Below, in pieces: positions 1 to 13,600 of a stretch of 64,000 nucleotides of DNA; positions within the stretch are counted from its first letter, which is position 1; every line of letters starts with the position of its first letter. The stretch comes from Eudorina sp. 2006-703-Eu-15 (taxonomy: Eukaryota > Chlorophyta > Chlorophyceae > Chlamydomonadales > Volvocaceae), in contig BDSI01000054.1 in NCBI GenBank assembly GCA_003117195.1, positions 62,001-126,000 on the forward strand, written 5' to 3'. The notes under the pieces were generated by a model. That model saw nothing but the letters and a program-made list of their open reading frames with translations. It was not told the DNA's origin and searched no databases. The position numbers were made by a program, and so were the translations under genes.

Positions 1-2
1 TG

Positions 3-1044
3 CAGCGCAAGGAACAGTGCCTGTTAAAACACGCTCGTGCGGCGGCGGACTGCAAGGAGACCGACCATCATGCCGATTTCAACAACTTGATGAAGGCAAG
101 TTGGCGGACATGAGGGACATGTTATAGCAGGTTTTGGGAAGGGGTCCACGTCGTCTTGCCTGCTTGCCGTTCCTCGCTTGTGGTGGGTACGCGTTCGTTC
201 GCACTTACGGGAACTGAAGAGCCCATCGCCGGCTGTGATTATGATACGATACATCGGATGAGGCGCCTACCAGCTATTTAGGCACCCGGTCGGGGGTACG
301 GGTCCACCGTGTAACGGTTACAAGACATCGGACCGATGAACGTCGCGCATAGATATCTCAAACGAAAGACTTTGATTGTCCGAAAGATGCAGAGGGAACT
401 GCATGGCAAAATCGGACTGGCGGCCGGATTAGTAATGTTGCGCCCAACGAACCACACCTACTTGTACCCTTTTTCATTAACTTCGTTTTTTGGAAATAAT
501 CCATATTCATCTAGAATCTTCTGTCATTTCCTCACTCAACCGTGGCACCATGTAACAAGCAAGCATGTAACACGCCCTGTTCACTCCTGTCATTGGCCGA
601 TAAATGACAATAACTGGAAGATAATAGTGTAAATATTATTAAACTCAATTGAGATATTGTGAGGGGCCGCTGGTTTTTAAAGGGCCGCCAGGGCCGGGTT
701 ACTCTTAGAGCGCCGGCCCCGAAGACCTGTTTTTGTTTACCTATATCTTCTATCCACCACCGCCTGCGCAGCAAATTTGACATGCCAATACATGCGGTAT
801 GCGTGACATTTGCTGATTGCTTCCGCATGCGTGCGTGCAGGTCGTCCGGCTCCGGGACGGTCGTTCAGCCGCGGCTCACACGCACTACAAAACGTACGTG
901 GGCGCGCTCATGCGCGCGGAGCGGTCGGCGCTTGGGAAGGCCGACGGAGGCGGCTACACGCCCCAACTCAACCGACAGCTGCGGCACTGCCGCGAGGTGC
1001 TGCCTTGGTGGCGGCAATCAGCAGGAGTTCTGGTAATGAGTTAG
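3..1044 (+). CDS. possible 3' part of an unrecognised gene (two exons, partial)
   Basis: The frame is open from base 3 to about base 92, is rich in charged residues, and ends in LMK followed by AAG|GCAAGT, a good match to a GC-type splice donor. A second candidate exon starts at 841 after a TGCGTGCAG acceptor. It reads VVRLRDGRS...HYKTYVGALMRAERS...REVLPWWRQS and stops at 1044. Both junctions are phase 0, so the two segments join in frame. I do not recognise the protein family, and no signal peptide or membrane segment is visible. The 5' end lies outside the window. Other exons could lie between the two, or the second could be a chance open frame. No TGTAA signal is close downstream of the stop. 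This is a weak call. Confidence 0.28.
257..322 (+). repeat. dispersed repeat R2, copy 1
   Basis: The segment starts with GATGAGGCGCCTACCAGCTA and ends with GGGTCCACC..TGTAAC..GTTACA. The same ordered blocks recur at 44453-44561 and 61258-61388. Its function is unknown. The final TGTAAC resembles the volvocine polyadenylation signal, so this could be a retroelement 3' end. If the partial gene call at 3-1044 is right, this copy sits in its intron. Confidence 0.6.
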
Positions 1045-4000
1045 CAGCAGAGAAGAACTAGAGACGGGGCCAGGAGGGGGATGCGGGTGCCACGGCGGGA
1101 CACGAAGCGACACGAGAGCGGCTGGGAGGCGAGCGCGCACGATTTCACCTGCTGCATGGCATACAGCTGCCGCCGGCGGATGAACGGACTCCCGGGGGGC
1201 CCGACGGATAATCGATCCCGATTGGAGCGAGTGCATCCGCTGCTGTATGCAGTATGCATGCAACATTCACACTCAGGGGCGGCCAAGACCTGCAGCCTAG
1301 CTAGGCTCGGGGTACCTCCAGCAGGGCGGGTATTCATTCGTTACTGCCACTGCCACCATCATTGAAACGCTATCGAATCATTGCGTGGGATGGAGTGAGA
1401 ATCCGTGTGGGTCAAACCCGCACGATCCGCGCCACCCGCCCGTTGCGGCTGATGGTGGAAAAGCGGATGCATGCATTACCGTACTGCCTCTTGAAACATG
1501 AGATATATATTTTTAGGTATTTAGGGCCTTGCGAAGCTCGAAAACAATTGCCGGGGGTTGCCTCGTAACGCAAGGGTTATGTTGGCAGCCTCGCAAATAG
1601 TTTTCGCAGAGTACTGCTGCGGGCGCGCCGACAGGGCGTGCTATGTTCGTTGTTCGTTTGCTGAGAATCCGTTAGAACCGGTTTATGCGGTTATGAACGG
1701 AACGCAGGGTCAACGGTGTAAAGGGATGGCCGGACCTCCAGACAGTGCGACGGTCTCTGTTGTAGGCTGTGATCGGTACCGTATGTACGGTATGTACGAC
1801 ATCGCGGGGTCCAATAATGCAACACGAATCGTGTATTCCCCTGCCTCCTTACGCGACCAGTTGTCTGAGACATAGGTTGTCTTGACACCGCACGGGACAA
1901 CCCGTCCCGCCGCAACGTGCTCGGAACGACCCGAGGGACGCCGCCGGTGCGGTGCCTTAATACGGCGGAAAGGTATCCACCAAGCCTGTTTTTGTGCCAC
2001 CTGTTCGCTAGACGGGCAAGGACGACGGACCGGGATGCCGGCACGGCGCACCGGCGTGCTTCAGGGTATGTAAAATGTTACCGTGTTGCAGCCAGCAGCA
2101 CTCGCAGAAGCACACGCCATAAGACGTGCAGGGTCACGCAGGAGGGCAAGTGCGTCAGGTAGATGCCCGTTCTTGTTCTCAGCCCTCAATCTCCTGACCG
2201 ACAGAGGGTACCGCAATAAAAAGAAGGAAAGGAAACCGAGGGTACGGTGATGGCGACCCAGTACAGCGATTCGACCTCCCGACATCGAACTTCACTGCAT
2301 CACCGCCTTCTTGTGGAGCTACACACAACACAACACAGCGCAACGTCACCACCTGCCCCACTTTGACAACAGTCCGCAGGCCCTCGGCGCGTGCATTATT
2401 CCACTGCGCGCGCCAAGCAAAGCCCTGACCTACCAGCTTGCGACCTGTATCCGCCGCGCACATAACCCATCCCATCCCATTCAATCACACGTCACGCCGC
2501 CTAAGCGCAGCTCAGCGCGCCAGGATAGCCCTCAATATGTATGTATGCATGACAACCCAGGGCACGGCCCCCGCCGCCCACCTGCCCGGCCCTCCCCGAC
2601 GTCCCCACCCGCACCCTCCCGCACCGACCCATCCATCAGCACGCGGCGCGCTGCGATCGCTGGTGTTGGTTGCCAATGCTGCCCGGTGATACTGCAGAGT
2701 CCAACAGCACGTGTGTGTGGTTAGGACGGCGGCCCCACGGAAGATGATCGATTACGCAGGACCGGCTCAAGGGAGGGCCCAGCCAGTCGTCCGCAGGCAA
2801 GCGGGGGTGCCCCTTGTGCGGCCAACGTTCACGCCGGCCTGGAGGGCCGCGGTCCACGGTGCGCGCCTCGGTCGGTTCACACAGCAGCCACCGCGCCCCG
2901 CGTCGACTGACCGCCAAGAATGATATGAGCATGATATGCTGCCGGGCAGGCAGGCGGGCGGGCGCGCGCGCACACACACTCCATGACGCGCGTGCATGTG
3001 TCCGTCTCGGACGGCGGGATCGGCCGTCAGTGGGGCGGGGCACCGTTTGTTCGTGGGAGCAGGCAGCAGGGATAGCTGCCGTTTGACCCGAGCCGGGAGT
3101 CCGGGGCTCTCTTGGTCAAACGGCCAAATATTGATCAATGAGACACAAGCAGGCACACGGGCACACACACGGGGAACACCGGTCGAACCTGTCAGGCGAG
3201 ACCCAGCGTACTCATCGAAACAATAACGGCACCCACTGAACGGAAGAACTCTCATCGGCCGTTACTCAGAAAACAGAAGAAAAAGGTGCAAATATTCTTT
3301 CATGGGATGGCAATGTACGGTACAGTCGTGCATCGCCTTATTTCCGCGGTGTGTTGCCTACCCGTCCTGAGCAGTACTATGTTTGCCCTCGAGCCCTAAC
3401 GTTGCTACATGCGATGGGCAACCAGACCGCAGTCCCCTTTGGGAAGTTGTATGAACAATGAGGACGTTGCATACACACCGCGGAACAGCCCCCCCCCCCC
3501 CCCAACCCCCCCCCCCCCCAACCCCCACCACCACCATCGCCACGACCTCATCCCTCAGCTGCCCTAGCAGCGAGCGAACAACTCGAAACAACCCCACCCA
3601 GGGCCTCCATTCAGGGGCTCCAGGCCTTGATCTCGATCTGGAGTCGGCCCTTATGGTCTCGCACACGCAGTATTGCCCCCACCCACCACCCGCATGTCCT
3701 CCGGCACCCACCACCCCCACCACCCGTCCGCACATACACATACACATATCCTCAGTTAGACACATGTACACATCATAATACACGCCCGGGAGGATCGATC
3801 GCCAGGCTGCCGCCGCGCGCCCTCCGCATGGTAATGGAACCACTGTCGTAATTGCCTTTCCCACAGCGGCGCGTCCCCCGCCCGCTCCACCTCTCGTCGC
3901 GGAGACGGACCGCGGCCGCGACCACCACCACGTGTGCTTCCCCGGCCGGCCGGCTGCCACAGGAGCGTCAGTGCCGAGCGCGCTGCCACCACCCAACCCA

Positions 4001-4633
4001 GCCGAGCGCCAATCAACCCTTCCATGCCGCATGCTCACACGCGGTTTTGCATTAATACACACGCACGCACGCACACAGGGAGGCTTGAGCCATGGCCAAG
4101 CTCCCAGGCGGAACCTCTTCAAAAACAAAGCCCGGCCCCACCACACCAACCCGCTGCGCGGCCACCGACTGGCTCGTGTTCCAACCCACCCTGCGCCCGC
4201 TGTAGCCCAGCTGCGCTTTGCTGCTGTGCTGTGCTGGCGGTCCGAGATGGATGTGTCGACCGCGGGTTGCCCGCCAGCCCGGGGGCGCACACGGACGCCC
4301 TGGAGGCACCCGGCAGCGCGGGCACGTGGCCTCAACCGGAGGGAGAGCGCAGCGGTTTCTGCCCACCAGCCCGCGCACGGAAGGTGGCAGCTGGGCCTAT
4401 GGAGCCGCTGCCCGCCGTTGTGCCTCTCAGACGCTGGCGAACCCGAGCCGACCTCGCCCTTACCACCTATATATAGACCTGAGCCGAGCTCGCCCTCGCC
4501 AGCCAGCCCCGAGCCGACCTCGCCCCCGAGCAGCCACCGACACGCCATGCTGCTGCTGGGTGCCATGCACACATATTGGATGGAGATGCTGCAGGATTGC
4601 GAGATGAAAGCGAAAATTAACTTTCGCGCCATG
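1045..4633. other. stretch without a convincing gene
   Basis: This 3.6-kb stretch lies downstream of the kinase stop codon (kinase on the minus strand). It holds a poly-C tract near 3488-3528 and an (ACGC)n run near 4054-4078. The open frames here are arginine-, glycine- or proline-rich without domain motifs and fit a GC-rich background. The part nearest 4634 should include the kinase 3' UTR, but I saw no TTACA (minus-strand TGTAA) close to the stop codon. Confidence 0.6.
3488..3528. repeat. poly-C / C-rich homopolymer tract
   Basis: Two long C runs are separated by AA and lead into (CCA)n. Read on either strand the tract is low complexity and gives spurious polyproline or polyglycine frames. 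Confidence 0.8.
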
Positions 4634-7600
4634 CTACTGCTGGAGGACGACATCGTGCAGCGAGACAACCTGCGGCTGATGCGGCTGCTGCTGCGCCGGC
4701 GGCGCTGGTGGCTGTGGCTGGGCCTGTGCCGGCGGCGGCGGCAGCGGCGCGGGCTCTTCTGCATAAGGCGGGAAGTCCTGGTCCGGCGGCAGCTCGTTGA
4801 GGATCTCCAGCAGGCGGTCCACCACCTGACCCATGGGTCGTTGGGATACCAGGAGCAACGGCGGCGGGAGGCTCAGACACCGCCCGTCAGTTCAGAGAGG
4901 CGAGATCCCGATGGGCGCCCTGGCGCGGCGGACAGCCACGCCAAGTGCTGCTGTGGAAACGGAAACACATAGGAGGAATCCTCGCCGCCCTGGCATATGA
5001 CGATACGGCATGAACATGAACCTTCCCGATTATGAGGAAGAGGTCGGATCCGCAACCGGTGAACCAAACCATACACTCAAGGGGGCATCATGTGCCGTTG
5101 CACATCAGCCGCCATTATAAAAAAGGAGTGAGAAAGAATGGTAAAGAGCTAGCTTCACGCCCCACCCCTGCCTCGTGACCGCTCAGATCACGACAAGACG
5201 GTCATCAGGCACCCACCACACGTGAGAGCTCCCCACCCTACCCTACCCCCCTCCCTCTCAGTGGCCTTCCTCCCCCCCATCAGTGTCCTCCCCGCCCCTT
5301 CGTCAATAAAGACAGCGAAATCGCGAAACAATCACCGATTCCTCCCCGCCCCCGCCCCGCCCCTGCCGAGCCCCTCCCTCCACCGCTCACCTGCTGGCTG
5401 CTGGGCCGCTGCTTGGGCTCCTGGCACCAGCACTCCTCGATCAGCTGCCGCAGCCGGGCGGAACAGCGCGGTCCCAGCTCGAACAGCGGCGGCCGCAGGC
5501 TGCGATACGCCACCTGGGGGGCTCAGCCGCAGGGGCCACACAGGCACAGCAGGAGACGAAACGAATGTCATGTTGGGGGTGAACGACCGAACTATCAGTC
5601 TTTCTATCCAGATCCGACGCAGACGCTGAGGGCCAAGAGGTAATGCACACGAGGAGGAGGTTGCGAGCAGGAGGAGAGCTGCGGTGGGAGTGTGGGGGTT
5701 GGGGATGGACACAGCGACTCCGCAGGCGAAGGCAGTCTGCTCTGACTGGCAGGGCATGGATCCGGAGGCCAAATGACTGCACCGATATCTCCGAAAGCAA
5801 CCCACCCAACTAACGCAATTTCGGCCATGTGGACGATGAGAGAGGGGTGGGGTGTTTGGGTGTTAGGGTGTGTTGCGGTTAGGTGCGCGGCCGCTTCCGC
5901 GCAGCCGCAGCCGTGGTCGCTTACCTGGTACGCCACCAGCAGCGGTTTGAGGCCTTGCCAGGGCCGCTTGCCGGACAGCATTTCCCACATGATGATACCT
6001 GCGTGGTGGCGGCGGTGGTGGTGGTGGGCGTGGTGGCGGTGGTGGTGGTGTGGCATGGTGATGGTGGTGTGGCATGGTGATGGTGGTGTGGCATGGCGGC
6101 AGTGCGCCTTGAGGGAAGGTGCGGCGCAGGATGTTTCCCGTGGAGCAGCAATAGGGGATGGGGAGTCTAGGGTTAGGGTAAGTGAGGCAGGGCATCCTGT
6201 CGGGAGTTGCGGGGCGGTTGAGGTGGAGACCGCTACACATGGCGGTGGCGATGGTGGCTTCGCCCCGTTGGGAACAGCGCGGGTGATACCGCCCGGCTCG
6301 GTTCGTTTGTCACGGTGGTTGGGATGCCGTCCTTTGCCACTCCGCCGCGCCAACGGCTGTCTATCTCTTCCACACACTTGTTTGGTCGGGCGGGGTTCTT
6401 TTCCAAACACACTTGTGACAGCGGTCTGTCCAACGCACACAGACGACGTGGACGCCGGTGGAGCCCGGCACTTGAGAGCCTGCCGGGCGCGGCGTAGCAG
6501 GGCCGGGCCGGGCTCCACCGGCGTCCCCACCCGAAAGAGCGGGCCTATCAGCACAGCGCCCACCGCGAGATCCTCCCCCTGGTGGTGGGCGCCCGCCAGG
6601 AGGTCTCCTTCAGGTGCTCTTCCCCCCCCTGTAGCCCCCGACCCCTCTCCCCCGTCCCCGGCAACCTCGTCTGGGGCTTTGGGTTCTTTCATATGCTTTG
6701 GGCATGAATCCGTGTCTCTCTCTGCCGTGTCTCTCCCCGCCTTCCTCCCCCCGGCTCACCCAGCGCGTATATGTCCGTGCGGTCCGTCACCGAGCGGCGC
6801 AGGTCGTGCATGTCCGGGTTGTCCATCGACATGAAGCACTCGGGGGCGATGTAGGCGGTGGTGCCCGCGTCCAGGTTCTTGGTGCTCAGGTACTCCTTGA
6901 TCTTGGTCCTGTTAAAGCGTTTGCGTGTGGGTGGGTGGGTGGGTGGAGGGCGTGGTTAGGGGGGGTGTTTGTACGGCAAGTACGGCAGTGTGTTCTGCAT
7001 GCTATGTATGGCATGTAAGTAGTACACAGGCGATGCGCGGGAGAGGGCATGAGGGCCGGAATGAGGTTCGGCGTGTCGCGGCTGGCCAAGTATAAGATGG
7101 GCGCCTGGGCGCCGCAGCGGCAGCCCGCCACCCAGCACAGCAAGGTCGACTTGCGGCGGATGGGACCGTTGCCATGGCGGGGCGGGGCGGTCGGGCAAAC
7201 CAGGCATGCCCGGCACCTGACGCCAAAGGAAGCCATCCCCTTCAAAGCCCCGACCCCAATACCCGGTCAGGGCGGTCTGCAATTTCAACGGTCAACACCA
7301 ACGGTCAACCAATATGCTGTACGGGCCCTCAAACCCGATTCTCCCAACCTCCCCCCCCCCAAAAAGTCCCCACCCTCACCGCGCCAGGCCGAAGTCAGAG
7401 ATCTTGCAGCGCCCCTCCCGACTGAGCAGCACGTTGGCGGGCTTCAGGTCCCGATGTACGATCCTGGAGGGAGGATGGGAGGGGGTTGAATTGAAAAAAG
7501 AAAGAGGATGGGTTTAAGGTTGGAAGGGGTTCGAAAGCTTCAGTTACATGCAGCGGGACTGTGGGGCAGTGAAGGACCCGTCATTGGAAAGGGGAAGGGC

Positions 7601-10600
7601 AAGGGGAAGGGCAAGGGGAAGGGCAAGGGGAAGGGCAAGGGGAAGGGCAAGGGGAAGGGCAAGGGGAAGGGCAAGGGGAAGGGCAAGGGGAAGGGCAAGG
7701 GGAAGGGCAAGGGGAAGGGCAAGGGGAAGGGCAAGGGGAAGGGCAAGGGGAAGGGCAAGGGGAAGGAACGCGCCATCCCAACCGACACAAGCAGTACAGC
7801 AGCCCCAAGCGACGCAAGCCCCAAGCGACGCAAGCCCCTCCCCTGCGGTGCAAGTACGTACGACAAGTTGCAGGCGCCTCACCTGGGATGCAAGTACGAC
7901 AAGCCACAGGCGATGTCCAGCGCGAAGTACACCACCTCCCGCACACTCAGCGCGTCGTGCTTCCGTACTTGGTGCACGTAGAAGTCCAGGGTGCCCTGCA
8001 CGGCGAAGTGAGAGGCGCGGGTGATTTGGGTGTGTTAAAGAGAACTGAGCCGCGATTTGGGTGTGTTTAGAAGTGCAACCCGCCCGCCCGCCCGATCCCA
8101 GGTATCAATATGGGTGTGTGTTATCAAAGAGAAAAGCTGAGCCGCGAATAAGCAGACCCGTGTCCAGCAATGCAACCGACGACTGAGACCGAGACCAGAG
8201 TTACCAATATGCCAGGGCGAAATATGTCGTCCAGAAGGAGTCCCAAGGTGGTGTAGGCCGTGATGCTGCAGCGCCCCGTATCGTTGTCGAGCGCCGGTGG
8301 GCGCCGGGACGCCAGCAGAAGCAGCGGCTATGACGTCGTAGGCTAATGCAGATGAAAACTCTACTAAGCTACCTACTGATCCTAAGGTGCAGCAAAAGCA
8401 AGGGCGTATGCGTCAACAGCGCGTGCAATGCCGACAGCAAGCAAGTGCCCGGCACAACCGGCCCAGCCCGTGCAGAAGGAAAAGATACCGACCTGAATGC
8501 AGAAACGGGAGCACCAAGCGAAGCAGCACCGTCAGTGGTTAGCGAAGCGAAGTCGGAGGACATGCAAGGCGGATGGCAAGACAGGGACACACGTGAGCGC
8601 GACGGTCCTAAAAGTTGTTAGTAAGAAGGAAAAAACGAGCAAAGCAAATGGAATGCAAAGATGCGGGTGCCGAATTTGCAGTGATGTGCCGGGTACGAAC
8701 GCGGTCAACGGCCGTCACAGCGCAGGGGCAAAGAACTAATAGCAGATGCTGCGGGGTGTGTGTGTGTGTGTGGATGGGGGGAGAGGGGAGGGGGGAGCAG
8801 GGGCTTTTGGGGGATGTTGATAGGGAGGGGCGGTAGGGGCTGGCGCAACGTGGGCAGCGGAAGACGACGGGCGCTGCAAAGCGGGCCGTAACTAGAATCT
8901 TGACCCCCCCCCCCCACACACACACGCACGAGGGCGTTCCCGGCGTGCCGTGCTCCCGGGCCCCAGCCCCAGCTCCTGCCTCGGCGGATTTTCGTGTTCC
9001 GATACCGACCCTGACGGTACCTGCATGATCAATGACCTGCATGCCTGGCACCCCCCTTGCCCCACTTCCCTCGGGCCCGGTGTGCACTGTTCCCCTGGAC
9101 GGCTTTCCCCTGGACGCGGCATCGCGAGTCCTTGGCCGGCCGCTCGTCCCGTCCATGCCGTACCTCCATTCGCTCCTCCACCAGGAATATGTGGGGCGGC
9201 TTGAGGCACCCGCCAAACAGCGTCACGATGTTGGGGTGATTGACCTGCGGGAAACAGGCAGTGCCAAGCCAGCCGTCAGCGGAACAGAACGGTGTGGGGA
9301 GCTGAGGACGGTATGAAGAACCTCAACCGGAAGACACACACACACACACATCGTTATCACACACACACATACACACACATCGCGTCGCCGTCACCATTCA
9401 CTACCATCTGGGTTGTCGGTAATTCGGGTTTCGGGTATTTCGGGTGTCATTTACTTCCGTCGCCCACATCGCCTGTTACGCTGGATTTCGCTTCTCGCGG
9501 CTCAGTCATCTTTTACACACACATACTGGCGGCTCCGTTTCTTGAACACACGTACACACTGGCGCCGCGGCGTGGGCGAATGGGAGGGGCGCTCGCCATG
9601 CGGCGCCGGACCTGCAGGTCGTCGTCGTGAGAGGGGGCTGCAGCAGACGCCCCTAGCGTCCCCCATCCCCTTTGATGACGTCACTGCCAGGGCTGGCTGG
9701 CCGCCACGGTTTCCCCCTTCCCCGCCCGCGGGCATTACCAAGCCGTTGTCCCGCCCGCGGGGTGAGGAGAGGCCAGCGCGCTTGTCCGTTCCCCAGCACG
9801 ACATCGACGGTGACCGCGGGGATGGGTCGGGACAGGGGCGCCGCCACGGACGCTCCCCTTTTCTTACAGCCAGGCGCCTGGCGCCCCCTTCTCCCACAGC
9901 GTGCGCGCGAGGGGCCCCGAGAGGGCGCCGGTGCGGCCCCGCGGTGGGCGCCGGGTAGCACCGAGATGGGTGGGACGTCGCCAACACCGCCGCCGCAGGG
10001 GCGGGCCCCCAATGCGCCCGCCCCCCCCCCCACACACGCCCTGCGACCCCGACCCCGACCCGCCGCCCCCAACCTCCCGCACGGGCCGCCGCACGCACCT
10101 GCCGCAGGATGTGCAGCTCGTGCATCAGCGCGTTCATGTCCTCCTGTCGGGGGGCGGGGCACCACCGTGGGGGATGGAGGGGTGGGGGAGATTGCATATT
10201 GGTAGACCGGGGGGAGGGGGCGCAGGTATAGGAAACTGGTAGACCGGGGGGAGGGGGCGCAGGGCGTGAGCAGACTCAGTACATTGCACAAAGGCTGCGC
10301 TGTACTGCCGGGGCATAGCTGTCCCTGACTGACTGCGGACCTGATGGCGCCACTCCTGGTCCTGGACCCGATGTGGCACCTGGGCCCGATGGTCGTACCC
10401 CTGACGGACTTCCGGGGTGGCACCACCCGGACTAGGGGCAGAGCCAAGAGGCGCACACGCACGCCTCCGCGGTGCGGTGCGGTGCTCATGGACGGGCGAC
10501 TCGGGCCAGACACGCCACGCAGCAGCCAGGAGTACACAGCCAGGAGCACGCAGCCAGGAGTACGCAAGCAGGGCAGCTGCTGAGCCCAGTCACGCGAGCA

Positions 10601-13600
10601 GGCGTCAGGCGAGGGGTTTGGGGTGCGGCAGTGGCCGGAAATACAGCCCAGCTACAGGGAGGGAGCTGGCATGTGCTCTATCTAGGTCAGGATTCACGCC
10701 AGCGAAGCCCTTGCCGTCGCCAGAGGGCAGGTCGACGGGATCCCACCGCCCCTCGTCCAGCCACACCCCGCCCGACATCCTGGGGTTCTTTGCGCCCTTG
10801 CGCTTTCTCCCCATCCACCGACCCAGCCGCCTGCCCGCCTGTCCCGACGCACAGTTTTGTTTCTGCCACGCATTCGGAAAACCCGGCATCGACGGAACCA
10901 CACAAGTCCGGAACTTCCCTGGCCTGGCTGACCCGACCCCTACGTGCACGGCCGCCCCCACATACCCGACCTCGCCAACATCCCCAAGGCCCCCGCCCCC
11001 ACATACCCGACCTCGCCAACATCCCCAAGGCCCCCGCCCCCACATACCCGACCTCCCAAAGGCCCCCGGCCCACATACCCGACCTCGCCAACATCCCCAA
11101 AGGCTCTCGGGCCGTCCCCCACAGTCCATGCACCTTGGCCCCGACACCCCCCGCCCTGCAGGCCCCGGGGGGCACCACCCTTGCCGCACACCCCCTGCTC
11201 GAGCCGCGCCCGGCCCCACCTGCAGATCCACCAGGCTGGACCCCGCCGTCTTCTTAATCATCTTGACGGCTACCCGCTGACCCCTGGGGGGAGGAGGGCG
11301 GCAAGACCGCGGGCCGGGGCAACAGCGCGTAACGGGCGGCGACACCATTGCCGGCGGAGCATGCGCTGTTGAATGTACCTGCTGCGGGCTGGGGGCAGTG
11401 CGCTGTAAAAGCTCCGGTCCCGACAGCAAAGCGATCCATTGCAGACCCCGTGCGAAAGAGCAGTCCGTGCCAACAGCCCGTGAGGAGCAACCAGGGCCCG
11501 GTACCTACTTGTAACGCCCCTTGTAAACTGCTGCAAAGCCGCCCTGGCCCAGCAGCCCGCGCGTGCTGTAGTCTACTTTGAGGTCTCCCTTAGTCAGGTC
11601 AATGTCGAGATCAATCTCAAATTCCGGCTGGGCCGTCGACTGCCCCTTGGCTTCCGCCTCCACGGCCGCCTCCGCTGCCGTCGGCGCCGGCGCCGCCCCC
11701 GCCGCGGCGGCGGGCGCCTCCCTGGCCGCAGCCTCGTCCGCCGCCGCTGCGTCCGCGGCGGTAGCCGCCGCTGCCGCTGCCGCTGTGCCTCCGTTCGCGG
11801 CCGCGCCCTTGTCGGTCCCCAGGACGTCGGCTGCGGACGGGATGGAAACCCCTGGCTCGGCCGTGGCAGCCACCGCCGGCTGGCACACAAAGGTGAAAAA
11901 CGCGTTGGGACGCACGCACCTTTCTCAGGTCACTGATGTAGTTAATTCAAACGGAAAACAAGCCCAAGCCCAAGCCCGGAACGAATCCGGTCACATCGTT
12001 GTAAACACGCGGTGGATAAACATCCGGACGGGGGTCGGGTCAGGCGGGTCTGCCGGGCACATGCGGCGCTGGCTCCGTGCGGCTTCAGGGGTTAAATGGA
12101 AAAGAAAAGAGAAACGAAACCCAGAAACGAACCCGGGCACACCCGGCTTGGGGGGTGCTGGCTCCGTGCGGCTTAAGGGGAGCACGTTTTGTCTGCACGC
12201 GCAGTGTGTGGGTTTAGCGAGAGGGGGCCGTCGATGACCCGGCGGGTCCACTGTCCCGGTGGGTTTCACGAAGAACATGACACCCATGGGCTCCGTACTT
12301 CTCTCACCCGTGGGCTCCGTACTTCTCTCACCCATGGGCTCCGTACTTCTCTCACCCATGGGCTCCGCACTTCTCTCACCCGTGGGCTCAGTCCTCTATA
12401 TATATGTATATATATTACATATACGCACACACACGCACACGTTCGCGAGCGGCCCAGGCCGACGTGCAAGATGTGGCAGCGAGACAATCCACAGTGAGTG
12501 AGTGGGTGAGGCCTCACCCCGGCACCCTGGTCACCAGGGCCCTATTCACCCGGGCGCGTGCGCATAGGCAGAGGCCCCCAGTCCACCACCACAGACTCCT
12601 GCAGACACACGTTTCCCGACGTCAGTCCCTCGGGACAGCTGCGTCAGTGACCGCGCGGGCCGCAACCGCCCGCGCGGGCGGGTATGGAATCAGGCGTCGC
12701 GCGGCGGGGCGGCAGCCCCCACTGACTGACTCATGGAAGCGGGTGCTCGACCCAAAAGACACACGGCCACCTTGCAAATCCAAGCCACGGGCAACCATGG
12801 GTTTGGGTTTTGGGTTTCATGTCACGTGGCGCAGGGACGTGCAGACGATCCGGTGACGTCATCACCGACATCCGGTGGTGGTGTAACTGCGCGCGTGTGC
12901 AAGCCACGCACCTTGGCACCGTCGTCGTGGGGTGGAGTGAGCCGCTTCACGGCTTCCTCCGCCTGCCGACGCGCCGCCTCGTCCAGCGCCCCGGCGCCCC
13001 CCGCGTTGGCGTGGCCCTTCACCGACCGAGCTATGTCATTCAGACGCTCCTGCGCCGTAGCTCGTCCGTCACCCTCATCGTCGCTCTCATACGACGGCCC
13101 CGGGTTGCCGACCTTGGGCGTGCCGGGCTGACGCCCCGGCTTTCCGACATGCTGTGTGGATAGCGAAATTGGGTTGGCGGGTTGGCCCGGTCGGGCGGAA
13201 GGTGCCGGGTCGTCCGTGGTCATGGTGGAGTACTGGCCGGTGTCGCCTGCCCCCTGGCGGCCACCGCTCCCCTGGCTACCCGGAGCTGCGGGTGCGCGAG
13301 TTGAGGAGGGATGGCCGTTGGATGAGGGCACCGAATCTGGAGGCTGCTGAGGTTTGGGCCGCTCCTCCGGTTCGGGACGCAGGCAGGCCCACCAGGTGCA
13401 CACGGCCAGGACCGTGGGCAGGACGAGCGCACAAACGAAGAAGGCCACCAGCACACCAATCTGGGATCCTGGAATGAGGAAACACACGCCGTCATAGCAG
13501 TTCAACGCCAGTCAACGTGCAGACTTTCATCAAGCATCATTGCTGTCTGCAAGCACTCCGGCGCAATTTAAAATCCGTATTGTTGATTCGATCACACTTA

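Noticed and set aside
3358..4764. 468-codon minus-strand open frame
   Set aside because: Serine/arginine then glycine-rich, crosses a poly-C tract, overlaps the kinase end, and has no domain motifs. It is explained by GC bias.
7508..7981. KGKGKG / RARGRARG / PLPFPLPF repeat proteins
   Set aside because: A 12-bp minisatellite in a kinase intron keeps several frames open; it is not coding.
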